In this document: positions 1 to 11,659 of the stretch, one piece after another
Layout: each line of letters opens with the position of its first letter
How positions within the stretch are numbered: the first letter of the stretch is position 1
The notes under the pieces: generated by a model
Told to the model about the DNA's origin: nothing
Databases searched by the model: none
Seen by the model: only the letters and a program-made list of their open reading frames with translations
Origin: Branchiostoma lanceolatum
Lineage: Eukaryota; Chordata; Leptocardii; Amphioxiformes; Branchiostomatidae
Reading direction: 5' to 3'
NCBI RefSeq assembly: GCF_035083965.1
Contig: NC_089732.1
Span: 8,828,383-8,892,382, forward strand
DNA length: 64,000 bases
Made by a program: the position numbers and the translations under genes

Positions 1-115
1 TTTATTATTGCAAATCGCTTATTTGGGCGTCCTGGAAATTTAATACAATGTATAGAGTCATAGGTCCTAAAATTATGCAATGACACGTGTCCAGTTGAGC
101 ATTGCCCTCCAGTAC

Positions 116-2677
116 CTGTTTCACAGTTAGTTCCCTGGAACCCAGGTGCGCAGCTGCAAGTGTAGCTGCCCAATGCATCTAGACAGGTGCTCCCACGTTG
201 ACAAGGGTTGCTGACACATTCGTCTATACTTTGTAGGTCTGTCGACAAGAAAATAAAACGGAGTAAGTCGAAAACACTCTCATTAAGGTATCGTGTAAAT
301 CAAAGGCTGCACTCATCTTTTTCTCTAAATACATGTGGCGATATATCGCAATTATGCCTTCCCATACTTAATCTTTGTGAGATCAAATCCATTGATGTAA
401 CGACAAGAACTGAACAAAAAGGGATCAAACATGTTATTTACCTACCTATTTCACAGTATATTCCTCCGTATTCAGCTGGGCAGGTGCAGTAGTATCCGGC
501 GAAGAATTGTCTATCTGTACAGGTGCCGCCGTTTTGACATGGATTTCCTGAGCAGTCGTTTATAGCTATAGGGGGAAAATCATCATAAACATAGGAAATA
601 GATTGGTAAGAAATCAAAAGTACACATCTGTGATAGTTTCCATGTTTGAACAGTTTGTGTCACAGGTAATACATTTCACATTCGTCGTACAATTCTTTTT
701 TCTCAACGGATTTTCAACGAGGCTATGGCAGAACAGTAGCCTTCATCAGGCCTTCCTTGGATCTTAGAATTCGAGAAAAATGGAAATAATTTCCCAGGAA
801 AGTCAGTCCGCGGTATGGTCAACATTTCCCCTACCGAGGGAACTGCACCTGGCCAATGAAACGCTGTAGTAGCCAAACTCCCCTGGCATATATTCTCCCG
901 AAAGCTAGTGTAGTTAGTCTGGTAGAGACTAGCAGAACAGCATGTTGGTAATAGTTCCCGTCACAAGACAACTTAATTTTATACGACACTCACACGACCG
1001 TCCCGAGAATGACCTCAATTCTCTGTCGTGAACCTATCGTAGGAAGTCGACGAATGTGACAAGTACCTAAGCAACCATGGCGCAACATCAAAGGAGGTAC
1101 AGAGTACATACCTGTTGCACAGGTGTTCCCCTCGTATCCAGGTGGGCAGGTGCATGTATAGGAGTTAACAGCATCCTGGCACGTGGCTCCATTTTGACAA
1201 GGATTGCTTGCACACTCGTCTGCTTCTGGAGCGACAAGAAACTACAATGAAGACATTTTTAGTTCCAACTGCGCATGCGCATAGAAATGTATGGTGGGTG
1301 ATATGTCAAGGGTGAAGGCCCCTGAGACATATATACAAAACACGTCTGTAGATGTATTAAACAGGGTCCAGACAAAAACGGTCTATGTTCTTTGACCTTC
1401 ACCTTTGACATATCACCCACGATAAATTTCGACGCGCATGCGCAGTTGGAAACATGAAATATTTTTAAACATGCATGCCTATGAAACAGTTGTCACAGAA
1501 AACAGGAATGATAGAAAGACATGCTGGGGCAACCAAATACAACTGTGTAGTTGGCAAGTATGTTAAAGTTGCACTTTGTGTCGCCATAACTTTGGGACTT
1601 AGAAGCTAAAGCATGGTTTATAATAGGAGACCACACAGGTAGAAAGGTAAATATTGCACGCCAGGTTAATAATCTATCTAGGAGTCGCCTTTACCTGGTG
1701 TTGTCAAGGACGGAGTAGTCATGTGTGGGGCCGTGGTGCTGTCTAGAAGCGGAGGTGTTGTAGCCACCGGGTTACCACCTGAAGGGAAGGAATTTTGAGA
1801 TGGAGAAATCTAAATCTTATTTTTTCTTTACAGATTTTGACCATAGAAATCGTCTAGAGTCTGTAAATAGTTTAGCTCGTCGTGCTTTTGTAACCACTGC
1901 TACCGATAAAAGCATTTCGCGTTATTCGTGAATGATGTTGTCACCATTGGCTGTGTTTGCGGCATATCTTTAATTGTCAGAAACGTAAAAATGCAACACG
2001 TTCATGCAAATGTTTTAAGGCGACTATCTTGAATAGGGACAGAGCTCACCTATAACTGTAAATGTCGCTCGGAATCCGTGTCCGTCTCTTGCAAACGCAC
2101 CTCCCGTGAAAGACACCAATATGGAAGTACCTGTCGATGACGTCACGTTAGGGGGAGCGGTGTTCTCACAGTACGTGCCAAGCGGGCGCGATGACGTAGT
2201 GGCGCCGTCAAAAACGTCCACCTTTGTAGTTGCACATGGGACATTTCCCCATACAAACTCTGTCGGAAAGCTGAAGTCGGGGAACTCTAGGTTGATGGTC
2301 CCACTTGTGACCTGAATGAGCCAGCGGCATTGAGCATTGATGGGGTACGCGCCGTGGGGGAAGTTTGGTGTGGTGAATTCTCGAGGACCTTGTTCCGTCA
2401 GCGTTAAAGGAGCGCCGCCATTACATTGGGCTTGAGAAAGAAGATTATGAAAACGTTTAGAACTTAGCACAGCAGGAAAGTACGTGAATAAGATATAGTT
2501 GTTACTACAAGGCAAGTCTATGTTCCGGATACTTTGAACTAGACAAATAACTGAGTACAAATAACTGAGTATAAGACCTTAACACAACTCACCTGATGTA
2601 AGGCGTATGACGCCACAGGCCAGGTAAAGCAAGGACAGTATGGACAACTTTCTCCACATCATCTTCGCAGTAGACAT
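116..2677 (-). CDS. Secreted CUB-EGF modular protein, 5' part (continues beyond window start)
   Basis: Six exons read on the minus strand: 2677-2593 (signal peptide), 2430-2050 (CUB), 1778-1695 (Thr/Pro-rich linker), 1225-1112, 565-446 and 238-116 (one EGF module each). Every internal exon is a multiple of three and every border is phase 1, the usual arrangement for shuffled extracellular modules. The first exon starts [10 protein letters not shown] followed by a hydrophobic stretch [14 protein letters not shown], so translation could begin at 2677, 2662 or 2659. The CUB exon (127 codons) has four cysteines (QCNGG, AQCRW, VPCAT, TYCEN). The first and third EGF modules carry DEC and the second NDC at the first cysteine; the DEC/NDC start and the aromatic-containing core fit calcium-binding EGF modules. 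The linker is rich in Thr and Pro and probably O-glycosylated. No terminal exon or stop lies in the window, so the rest of the protein is unknown; fibropellin-like CUB/EGF proteins are a family-level comparison only. Confidence 0.85.
1263..1451. repeat. Foldback element in an intron of the CUB-EGF gene
   Basis: The 18 bases at 1263-1280 (TTCCAACTGCGCATGCGC) recur as reverse complement at 1434-1451. A second inner pair (about 1291-1319 and 1390-1419) is also nearly complementary. The 189-base unit could fold into a long hairpin, as a foldback MITE does. It lies between the exons at 1112-1225 and 1695-1778. Confidence 0.7.
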
Positions 2678-2940
2678 GTAGCACACTGTACTTAACGATG
2701 TCCAAGACTCAATGTGTAATGAGCTGCCCTTCGTTCACGGCCTTGTACTGTACTACTTGTACAATACGTCATCATCCCCGCCCAAGTTCCATCGTATCGT
2801 GGAGAAACCAGATAATAGTGTCAAGGTACAATACCCCGCCCTCCCACACTACCGTGTCCATGTGGATACTGTAGTATTGGCAAACAACCATAAAAATTCT
2901 TGTTGGAAATCAAACAATAGGTCGGCACTGGTGGGGAAAG

Positions 2941-3545
2941 TCTAGTTAATTGAGGAACACCCCACCCTTTTTGTACAAATACATGGTATATTATTTACGT
3001 ATCACACCAAGAATTCTTTGCGATTATGAATGAAAATTACAGAAGAACCCGTGACAACATGTTGGTGCGGTGGGTAAGTTTGGTTAATTGAGGAACACCC
3101 CACCCTCTTTGAACAACTACATGGCATATTACTGTATCTCCACGTTACGCCAAGAAGTCTTTGCGGTTATGATTGACAATGACATTATAAAAGAACTTTT
3201 AACAACAGGTCAGTACAATAGAGGAACACCCCACCCTCTTCGTAAAAATCTCTGTATCACACAAAGAATCCTGTACGATAATGAATAAAAATCATATCAT
3301 AGAAGAACTTATAACAATAGGCTCAGTACAACAGAAGAACGCCCAACCTTCTTGGTACAAATACATGGTATGTTATTTCCAAGTTACGATTATGAATGAA
3401 AATGGCATTAAAGAAAAACTTACAACAATAGGTAGGTACAAAATAAGACCACCCCACCCTCTTCGTACAAATACATGGTACATTATCTTTGTGTCACACA
3501 AAGAATTCTTTGCGATTATTAATGCTTCATGCTTTGCAAATACCT
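2941..3545. repeat. Tandem array of diverged 115-140 base units
   Basis: About five imperfect units each contain GAGGAACACCCCACCCT, then TACAAATACATGG, then an AAGAATTCTTTGCGATTATG-like block. Units start near 2945, 3083, 3215, 3335 and 3445. The short open frames inside it on both strands follow the repeat and are not supported as genes. It sits between the two secreted-protein genes. Confidence 0.75.
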
Positions 3546-3999
3546 GTGCATCCTGTACTGAAATTCTATTAATACGCACTTTATAAATGTGACAGAGTAA
3601 CACGTTTAAACCTACGAGCAAAAAATTGTCGTGACAGGAGCACCTTTACGTTGATCACAAAGAACTTACCATCAGGATTTCCATGTATCTAATGTAAAGT
3701 TATCAATTGCCGATTGCCATCTTAACTAAGGAAATGACGCTAAATGCAAATATGAAGATTGTTCTAGCCATTTGCGACTTGTTTATTTTCTGACGAGATT
3801 ATAATTAAGTTCTGTAAGATAGCGCAGTAACTACATGTGTATAGTTGGAAAGGGGAAGGACGTGATATCGGTAGCACGTACCTTGACAACGTTACCTGGT
3901 CTGTCGTTCTGAAATTAGCATTTCACGACGGACTTTGACATCGCTGGCAAATAGAGTGGATTCCTACAGACCTAGTATAGGATGTTATAAATACTAGTG

Positions 4000-4272
4000 C
4001 CAAGTAGTTGGTGACTGGGAGACCACGGTCCAATCCAAGTTCAGGACATATCGGTTGGGGCTGCACCCAATTTTCGGATGGGACGTAATATGGGAGCCCT
4101 GTATTCGAGGAGGTACCTCGAGCACGTTAAAGCCACTATAAAGGATAAAGGCTAATGTAAATGTATACCCTGTAATATAAATGCATACCCTGCTACGGAT
4201 TCAGTAAAGCAAGGAAACTTGCTGCCATATGTGTAACTGGGTAGTACAAGAGTCTGAACGAACGAACAAACG
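4000..4272 (+). repeat. tRNA-derived SINE copy, GAAC-type tail
   Basis: It shares with 42540-42778 and 50080-50366 the ordered blocks TCGGTTGGG, TTTTCGGATGGGAC, ATTCGAGGAGGTRCCT, GCACGTTAAA and GTGCCACT-like sequence, and ends in GAACGAACGAACAAACG. The GGTCCAATCC block at the 5' side sits where a pol III B box would be. The copy is old and diverged. Confidence 0.65.
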
Positions 4273-4374
4273 TGAAATGACTTACTTTTCTATCTATCTT
4301 TAACACATAAGCTTGAGTTGAAATAGAGACATGAGTGCCTTCAAGTTAACGTAACGTTTTCATTTTTACATGGA

Positions 4375-4380
4375 TTTATT
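4375..4380 (-). promoter_or_regulatory. Polyadenylation signal AATAAA for the kringle gene
   Basis: AATAAA on the minus strand about 110 bases past the proposed stop codon at 4492-4490. It supports the short terminal exon proposed for the kringle gene. Confidence 0.5.
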
Positions 4381-4489
4381 CCACATTAGTCAAACACTTG
4401 TTCAGGCCATACTGAAATTGGCTTTACCATTGATGATAGTGATAACCTTTTTGTTTAGTTTTGTTTTATACACAATTTACTGGCATCTT

Positions 4490-6852
4490 TTACGGCAGCC
4501 TTGGCAATGTTGCAACGAGGACACTTGCGGTCAAAACTGGAACTGCAACACAACCTGCAAGGAAAATTGTATAAAGAAGTCAATACTTTTGCTAATACTT
4601 TTGATATGAAAACAAATACAGAAATACATGCTCAAGCGAATCACATTATATCATAAATATATATAGATTTACTCTAGTGTTTCCACCTATCCCCCGTTTA
4701 CATTAAACGCCAGTATACCGTAAAATCAAAGAATAAAATCGAGATATAGATGTTTTTTTACCTGAAAGAGCGGCATTTGACGGTACATCAAATCTTGTTC
4801 GCGGAACTACTGGCACATCGCCCCGCCTTTGTGTCAGAGGTTGCTTTGTAGGTTGACTCGTACTGTCGGGAACTCTCGGACAAAGTTCAGCAAACGATTC
4901 ACAGTAACAGTTCTCACTGACGGCATCGAAATGTAAAGTAGCGTCTAGATGAAACAAAAAAAGAAAGAGCTGAGAATGATGCAATCGAACTTGTGTGACT
5001 TTTGACTTAGTCGGCAAACTTTGAAACAATAGGTTTCAATTGTTGGCTTTAATCTCTATATTGACGATGGAAGTATGGTTGTGGTCATATGAATTTTAGA
5101 AAGGCTTGTTTAGAACTTTGTTTGATGCCATTGCTGTCGTCTCCTCCTTGCTAGCGGTCAGTACAGAACGTTACCAAAGAAGAATTTGAAAGACTCTCAC
5201 CATTTGGACAACATGGGCAGCAGTAATTTACGCCCCCTGTCGACGCACCTGGGCAGTTCAAGCAGCTGTCCCCAGTTCTGCATGGTAGTCTGATGGGGCC
5301 TGCAGAAAGAACAGGAAATACTGTATTCAACGTAGAACGAATACAAAAAGTACTAATCTATTGTATCATGCAAAATAGGGGCTGGGGTTAGATAACACTC
5401 AACATAAGATGAACATGCACAACTTAATGATTATTGCAAAATAGAGGGGAGAAGCAAAGGGAAAGTTTGCAAACGTACGTTCCGTCTTCCGTTCCGTTGT
5501 GTTCTCACATCTCGGTACGTCACAGTACTCCCACCGCACGTCCGGATCCGTCGTCAGGCACCACGGTCTGACGTCATCGGCCGGATTCCGGCAGTAGTTC
5601 TCCGTCAGTCCGGAATCCGGATGGATCTGGGGCATAAACAGGTGGCTATGCGGCACCTGACTGTTCCACTTTTGACAGGGGATTCCGGATGACGTCACAG
5701 CAACTTCACCTCTGTATGAAGAACCGTCGCCCTCCACACAGTCTTGACCTGTGGTAAAAGAAAGGATTCTGATGTTGTTATCAGTGTCTGCAATTTTTTT
5801 GATCACGTTTTATTATTTTTTGACCGAAAGTACCTGCAGCAGTTATGGCTAGTCACGTGAGATTTTTGTTTCGTAGGTATATCTGGGTTCGAAGTTTGAA
5901 TGAAATGTTTAACATTCTAAGACAGGTAACTTTCCTTGCAGGTTAAACATATTACCAGAAAATGATAAGAAGATATTGAAAAAAAAACTGCATTGGTGAC
6001 GTCTGTTTGGATTTATTATACCTTATCTATTAATTAAGTAAACATGCGTTGTGAACGAAAAATAGACGAGGATGACAACGGTACCTTACCACATGAACAA
6101 ACAACTCTTCTTATATTTCGTTGAGAAAGTTCATATCAAGAGCTTGTTGTGAAAGCCAGCGTTCTCTAAATCTTAAGTGAAGACTAAGATGCATACTAAA
6201 ACGTTTGTAATCTACAATGCGTGTTCTTAGTTTATGGTACTATTTAAAAGCATCGGGATTAATGTGATCAAATTCCACACATCAAAAGCGACCGAACCCG
6301 GATGTAGGTACGGCGAGCTTTAGTACAGTCACACGCCACCTAGCGACTTATGAAATATTGCAACAGTAAACACATCTAACAACACATCTATATATTAACC
6401 TACAGATAACGTTAGACATACACGAGAAAAGTCTACATCTTTAGAAGACGACAACGCATATCTTATCTTCGTTTACGATTCAGGAAAATATCGTTGTAAA
6501 CTGTATTTTAACATACCTTCATTTACAAATATATCATGTTGAATGTTACGTAATGAAATGTCACAATTATGCATTAGCTTTGCATCCATATTGGAAAGAT
6601 ATGCGTGACTCAAAGCATTATTTTACACATTGTAAAGCTTCACCTCAAAATGACTGCAAACACAGATTTTACACGCCTACGATTCAGTACATTAGCTTCT
6701 GTTTTGAAAATACAGAAAAACCTTCTAAAAGTATGGCAACAAACAAGAGAGAGAGAGCGAGGGAAAGAAATAAAGAGCAAGAGGAAATACAACTTACCAT
6801 TCGCAGCACACCCGACACAGACGACTAAAACTACAAACACTACTGCCGACAT
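4490..6852 (-). CDS. Small secreted kringle protein with Cys-rich module and hydrophobic C terminus
   Basis: Five minus-strand exons, all joined in phase 1: 6852-6798 (signal peptide MSAVVFVVLVVCVGCAAN), 5748-5479 (kringle), 5299-5201 (Cys-rich), 4944-4762 (Cys-containing, then polar linker), 4554-4490 (terminal). The sum is 672 bases, 223 residues. The kringle exon has the six expected cysteines and the typical NYCRNP, PWC and WEYCDVPRC signatures. The next exon has seven cysteines in 33 residues (CLNC, YCCPCC). The terminal exon is the least certain: a good acceptor (TTTCCTTGCAG) in the right phase, 21 codons reading CVAVPVLTASVLVATLPRLP and stop, then AATAAA at 4380. The alternative is reading through the 4762 donor to a stop at 4703. 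The hydrophobic tail could be a GPI-attachment signal or a short anchor. Kringles bind proteins or lysine-like ligands; no protease domain is present. Confidence 0.75.
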
Positions 6853-8580
6853 CTTACATCAAAACTATAGCATACGACCCCTCCTACATATCTGTAAACT
6901 ACACCAGAAAAAAAGACGTTACTCCGTATGTTGTACACTAAACTAAAGTTGAACTATTGTGTGTTCCCTGTACAGGTATAGCAACAGTCAGGTGCTTCGT
7001 GTAACACCTTTGACAGGTAAATACGACAGGTTCAAAGTCTACGTTTTAGCGAGTTCAGTTGAACAATTTGGAGTCTGAAGTGTTTGCAAAGCTAACGATT
7101 GCCGACAGGACCGTTCTCACTAATCCATGAACAAACCTCACAACGTTGTGTGTGTACATGGTACTGGCTGGTATACTGGGTTCACGTTGGACGACAAAGG
7201 GCGGTTATGCTGTTGTCTGATACACAAATACGTTAAAGGCGAGGTCAAAATCGTACGATTACTTTGTCGAATGATTTCCGGCGAGACTATGGTTTATGGT
7301 TCACACACAGGTTTTTGAAGTCGACTCGGAGCTGTGTGTGAGGAGCTTCTTTGCTGCCCAAGTAGAGTTATCCTACTAGAAAACGCTACTTGAGTGGTCT
7401 AGAGTTCTCCTTTTACAGTCCTGAGCCGACTTCAAGTCGACTAAAAACACTTGTGTAAATCCAGCTTATGACAGAACCAACTGTCCACAGCTAGAAAACT
7501 TTTCATTGCCACTATGATTTTCTCTAACTATGATGCACCTGGCGTTTGGTCGTGACCGTTACCAAGGAGACGTCAATAAACATTGCCATTCCAATTTCTA
7601 GTTCTCCTCCCCGCCACGTTATCTCGCCTGTAGGGGACAAAGTGGCTGCAGGAGAAGACTGGGGATCAGATAAGGTAACGGAATGTTAGCGTAGCTCCCG
7701 CGGCGGTCAGTCTCGGTTTACGGGCTTTTGGGATGGGCCTTTTATTAGTTCCATTTTTCTAGTTAGGTTCTTTACCGGAACTGTAGCCGCCACAGCATTG
7801 CAGTGTGGCTGTCTCAATATGATAACAACAATAGAACAAGAAATCGAAGATGTCATACCTTCATGAAGTACTGTATCTGGAATTTTTTGTCAATTTCTTG
7901 TTTTATTCATTATTGTAAATTCCGGCCAGTTCTGTCTATGCATTTACCTGCATATACAAATTTGGCCAAGGGAAATTTTCCATCTTGTCAACCTCCGGGT
8001 ACACACATCTTCCGCCTCACATCCTGTCACTCTACAATATTCCAATACCGCGGACACACACCAAGACAAACAAACACAGACCAAAAACAATACCTCCGTT
8101 TTTACGGAGGTAACAACACGCACCCATAAAAAACGGTGATGTTAAAGTGTCTTATGAAAAGCCTGCAAGAGAGGCTATACTATGCTCGAACACATGGCAT
8201 GTGAAAACTTAATCCTTTGCAAACTCACGTCGTCGTCATATCAGAAATATCAACTGAAGTATCAAAGAGTTTACATAAGTAATGCAAACATACACGGAGT
8301 TTACAGTGTTGGTGGAAATGCATTGAAATGTATAGACTTTACGACGCCTGAGAAGGTGGACGGAATCATAAACAAAGTCAGATAAGGGTCGGTCACAATT
8401 GCACGACATGGCAGCAAAGTGTGGACATTCTTGGGATTGTTGTGAATGTGTTGTGGAAACATTCGGCGAAGGTTGTCGTAGAACATCGTCGGGCCTGTTA
8501 CTGACATGCAATAAATTGTACGACGCCAAAGTTGAATGTGAAGGACGCTGGAATTACACACATAAGTACAGTGACTGACT
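6853..8580. other. Intergenic, no supported gene
   Basis: Contains the presumed promoter of the kringle gene next to 6853. Short open frames here lack splice context or recognisable domains. A small hairpin, ACCTCCGTTTTTACGGAGGT, lies near 8086-8110 after a run of CAAACA-type sequence; it resembles the end of a dispersed repeat. Confidence 0.5.
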
Positions 8581-8584
8581 GTCA

Positions 8585-9290
8585 GTGTGATCACAGTGAA
8601 TGTGTAACCTCTGTAGTACTAGTATGCACACTAGAGTTACACACACAGAACAGTGTGATCACACAGTGAATGTGTAACCTCAGTAGTATCAGAATGCACA
8701 CTAAAGTTACAGACATAGAACAGTGTGAGATCAGTAAATGTGTTACCTCTGTAGTACTAGTATGCACACTAGAGTTACACGCACAGAACAGTGTGATCAC
8801 ACAGTGAATGTGTAACCTCAGTAGTATCAGAATGCACACTTAAGTTACACACATAGAACAGTGTGAGAACAGTAAATGTGTTACCTCTGTAGTACTAGTA
8901 TGCACACTAGAGTTACACGCACAGAACAGTGTGATCACACAGTGAATGTATAACCTCAGTAGTATCAGAATGCACACTAAAGTTACACACATAGGAACAG
9001 TGTGAGATCAGTGAATGTGTAACCTCTGTAGTACTAGTATTCACACTAAAGTTACACACATAGGAACAATGTGAGAACAGTGAATGTGTAACCTCTGTAG
9101 TACTAGTATGCACACTAGAGTTACACACATAAGTTCAGTGTGAGAACAGCTAGCGAATGTGTATCCTCTGAAGTACTAGTATGCAGACTAGAGTTACACA
9201 CATAAGTTCAGTGTGAGAACAGTGAATGTGTAACCTCTGTAGTACTAGTAAGCACACTAGAATTACACAGATAAGAACAGTGTGATCGAA
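8585..9290. repeat. Minisatellite, about 11 units of 62-70 bases, two alternating variants
   Basis: Each unit contains CAGTGTGA, GTGAATGTGTAACCTC, a GTAGTA core, GCACACTA and AGTTACACACA. In the first half, units reading CTGTAGTACTAGTATGCACA alternate with units reading CAGTAGTATCAGAATGCACA, giving a higher-order period near 136 bases; later units are mostly the first variant. Open frames on the minus strand here are repeat artefacts. Confidence 0.85.
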
Positions 9291-10290
9291 GTTCTTAAGA
9301 GAGGCAGTGGGGCTTGTAAATATGTTTTGCTGACATCTACATTGCACTTTATTGTATGCTGTGCACCCAATTTTTTTTCCTGTGAATGCACTTAAGTCTT
9401 TAGGTTAGCTGAATGAATTTCAAGCCCTGGGTAGTGCTAGTTTGCTAGTTCTTCCCATATGTCTGGTCTATGTGTGGTGATCCCAGGTATATCTATGTAG
9501 AATGGATTCTGCAATACTGATCCTTGCATCACATGAATGCTGTATCACACGACACTCAAGTTAACGCACGACTGTACATAGAGGTAAGTGGGGCAAGAAG
9601 ACAATAGTAAAGCCCCCATCTCATTGGACCAGCGGCACGTTGGAGGTCTCACTTAGTCCTCAATTGGATTTGTGTTATCCTTGACTTTATAATGGGAACA
9701 TCATGCAAAACGTACTGTATGACTTAAAAGACAACAAAACAGGAAAAGCGTAAAAAGATTAGTTTTTTATCGATGAAATTTGTTCAGCGCTTTGTCAAAT
9801 CGCTCGGTCGCAGCGAGGTCGCCAACGTGCCGCGGGTCCGGTGACATAGGGGCTTAAGACTTCCCTTAAGTCTTATTCCCAAGCATGAGTCTATAAGAAG
9901 GTGATTTAAGATTTCTACTCATTCATAGCAGTCTTAAAAGACCTCTACTCACACTTAGACCATATCTTGAGTGTAGATCTCATTTCTAAATTCTCTATAT
10001 TTCTGTGTCTTGAGACCAATGCTGGAACACGGCGGTTTGTTTACCTTTTTACGCTGGGACAGTTTTTGTCACTAAATCTACTAGTCAGACCGGTTCGGTT
10101 TGACCCATAAAATGAATCTTCCGACAACCAAAAGCAGCTAACCGTAGCCTTAAGGGATATAGTCCTAACTGGGCACAAAGGGATAATACAAACTGAGGTA
10201 GTCATTGGTGTACACATGGTTACTGAGGTACTTTGCCTAGTCTTGTGTTATTTGAACGCAAGAAACACAGAAATAAACTCATAATAATGA
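9291..10290. other. Non-coding flank of the first zinc-finger gene
   Basis: No exon-like frame or known repeat was recognised. AT-rich sequence follows towards 10735, which is the 3' UTR side of the minus-strand gene. Confidence 0.4.
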
Positions 10291-10293
10291 TAA

Positions 10294-10299
10294 TTTATT
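10294..10299 (-). promoter_or_regulatory. Candidate polyadenylation signal AATAAA
   Basis: AATAAA on the minus strand about 440 bases past the stop codon of the zinc-finger gene at 10736-11659. Closer signals were not seen. Confidence 0.35.
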
Positions 10300-10735
10300 A
10301 GTCAGTGGGCTTTGGGATTTATTAGTATATCACGCAGTAGTATTATGTGAAAATCACAAAGTTGCAAAAAATGCAGATCTCGATATCTTAATGTTTCCTG
10401 GCATACATGCCTTGTGAGGGATATAATGTAAGGGATAGGATATATCTAAACGTAGGCAACATGCTTTCTTTGCTTAACTGTATACTTTCTATAAACGAAT
10501 ATGTGGGCCATTTCTATTCGTCAAACACTTACATACAAATGATTTTCATGCATTAAGATCCGTGTATATAGGACGGTTGTTATAATTATTCATCACATCA
10601 ATACAAAGTTGATTTTACACCACAATCAATATAAATATAACAGTAGGGGTGTTAACAAGTGAATGAAGTGATCCGTCAAACAGGAATATTATATATTATA
10701 TAGTTGTCATGATTTTCACTACAGGTGTGAGAGTT

Positions 10736-11659
10736 TTAAGACGGTGAGAAACACGCTGAAGGTAGCAGCTCCATTCCCTTCCTCATGGCGGCGACCCGTT
10801 CGCTGTAGGCCGCCAGCACGCTGCGACAGTCCCGCTCCAGCCCCGACAGCGTGCCGGACCCCTTCGGACGCCGCTGGAACTCCCGGACGGTGTCGTCGTA
10901 GAAGTCGGAGTCCACGAGGCGCAGCTCGGCGATGGCGGGGTAGTTCTTCACCGTCAGCCTCCCTCGGGGTTCCCGTCGGCAGGCGTCGGCGAGAGACAGC
11001 GAGTTGTCCCGCCGCATGAGGTCCAGCACGACGGCGTACGACTCGTGGATAGACTTAAGATCGTCCTCGAGAAATTGACTTCTATTGGTCGGAGAGGTTA
11101 ACATCGTAAGTTCACCTGACGCGACGCTGGCGGACGATGCTCGACGGCTTGGAGTGGCGTTGTCCTCGGTGGACGTCGTCGGCGCGACGTTAGAAGCTAC
11201 AGACTCAACTATCACCTTCTCGGACACCACTTCTACCTCTGTCACAGGCTGGGGCGTCACATCGGGCTGAGTCGAGCTGCTGACTTCGTCCGGAAACGCC
11301 AGGGAGCCCGCTGACGACCCGGCGGTGCCGTTCGCCGGTGTCGCCGAGATGAACTCCACGATCCTCTGGTAGCGGTAGAGCATGATGAGGGAGATGTAGA
11401 GCACCATGGCCAGGCGGCGGTGTCGGCACATGACGGGGTGAGACGCCGGGTGGAAGCGTTGGTCGCACTCATCACACAGACACAGCACGTTGGAATCGTT
11501 GTGAGCGACACACACCGGGTCCAGGCAGACCCACACCGCCGACCCTCCGCACCGACAACACTTGAAACTTCGCGCCTTGGCGTCGAAGTCGTTGGCCCTC
11601 TTCAAGATCCATTCCGCCCGGGAGCCCTCGTACCCTTCTCCGGGGCCCCTCTCCTCCAT
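10736..11659 (-). CDS. Intronless B-box-like zinc-finger protein, family member 1 (307 aa)
   Basis: Start chosen at the ATG at 11659 (MEERGPGEGYEG); the frame is open further upstream only through non-ATG codons. A conserved GSRAEW block (residues 12-17) leads into the zinc-binding motif: C34, C37, C45, C50, C62, C65, H70 and H80 (C-x2-C-x7-C-x4-C-x11-C-x2-C-x4-H-x9-H), a B-box-like cross-brace. A hydrophobic helix follows (MVLYISLIMLYRYQRIV), then a Ser/Thr-rich region (about 105-195), then a conserved C-terminal domain (about 205-300; ADACRREP, NYPAIAEL, GSGTLSGLERDC). That domain resembles the C terminus of CCDC106-like proteins around the AIAEL signature (inference). This is the most diverged full-length member in the window. 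GC-rich coding sequence sits in AT-rich flanks. Function unknown; a nuclear or adaptor role is possible. Confidence 0.8.
   Translation of the reverse strand: MEERGPGEGYEGSRAEWILKRANDFDAKARSFKCCRCGGSAVWVCLDPVCVAHNDSNVLCLCDECDQRFHPASHPVMCRHRRLAMVLYISLIMLYRYQRIVEFISATPANGTAGSSAGSLAFPDEVSSSTQPDVTPQPVTEVEVVSEKVIVESVASNVAPTTSTEDNATPSRRASSASVASGELTMLTSPTNRSQFLEDDLKSIHESYAVVLDLMRRDNSLSLADACRREPRGRLTVKNYPAIAELRLVDSDFYDDTVREFQRRPKGSGTLSGLERDCRSVLAAYSERVAAMRKGMELLPSACFSPS

Noticed and set aside
4370..4609. Plus-strand frame of 79 codons with a hydrophobic segment and Cys-rich tail
   Set aside because: It is antisense to the proposed terminal exon of the kringle gene; no domain match and no splice or promoter support.
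8585..9290. Possible CRISPR array (regular repeats)
   Set aside because: Units are contiguous without unique spacers, repeats are too long and variable, there are no cas genes and the DNA is animal. The same holds for the arrays at 13.0-14.6 kb.
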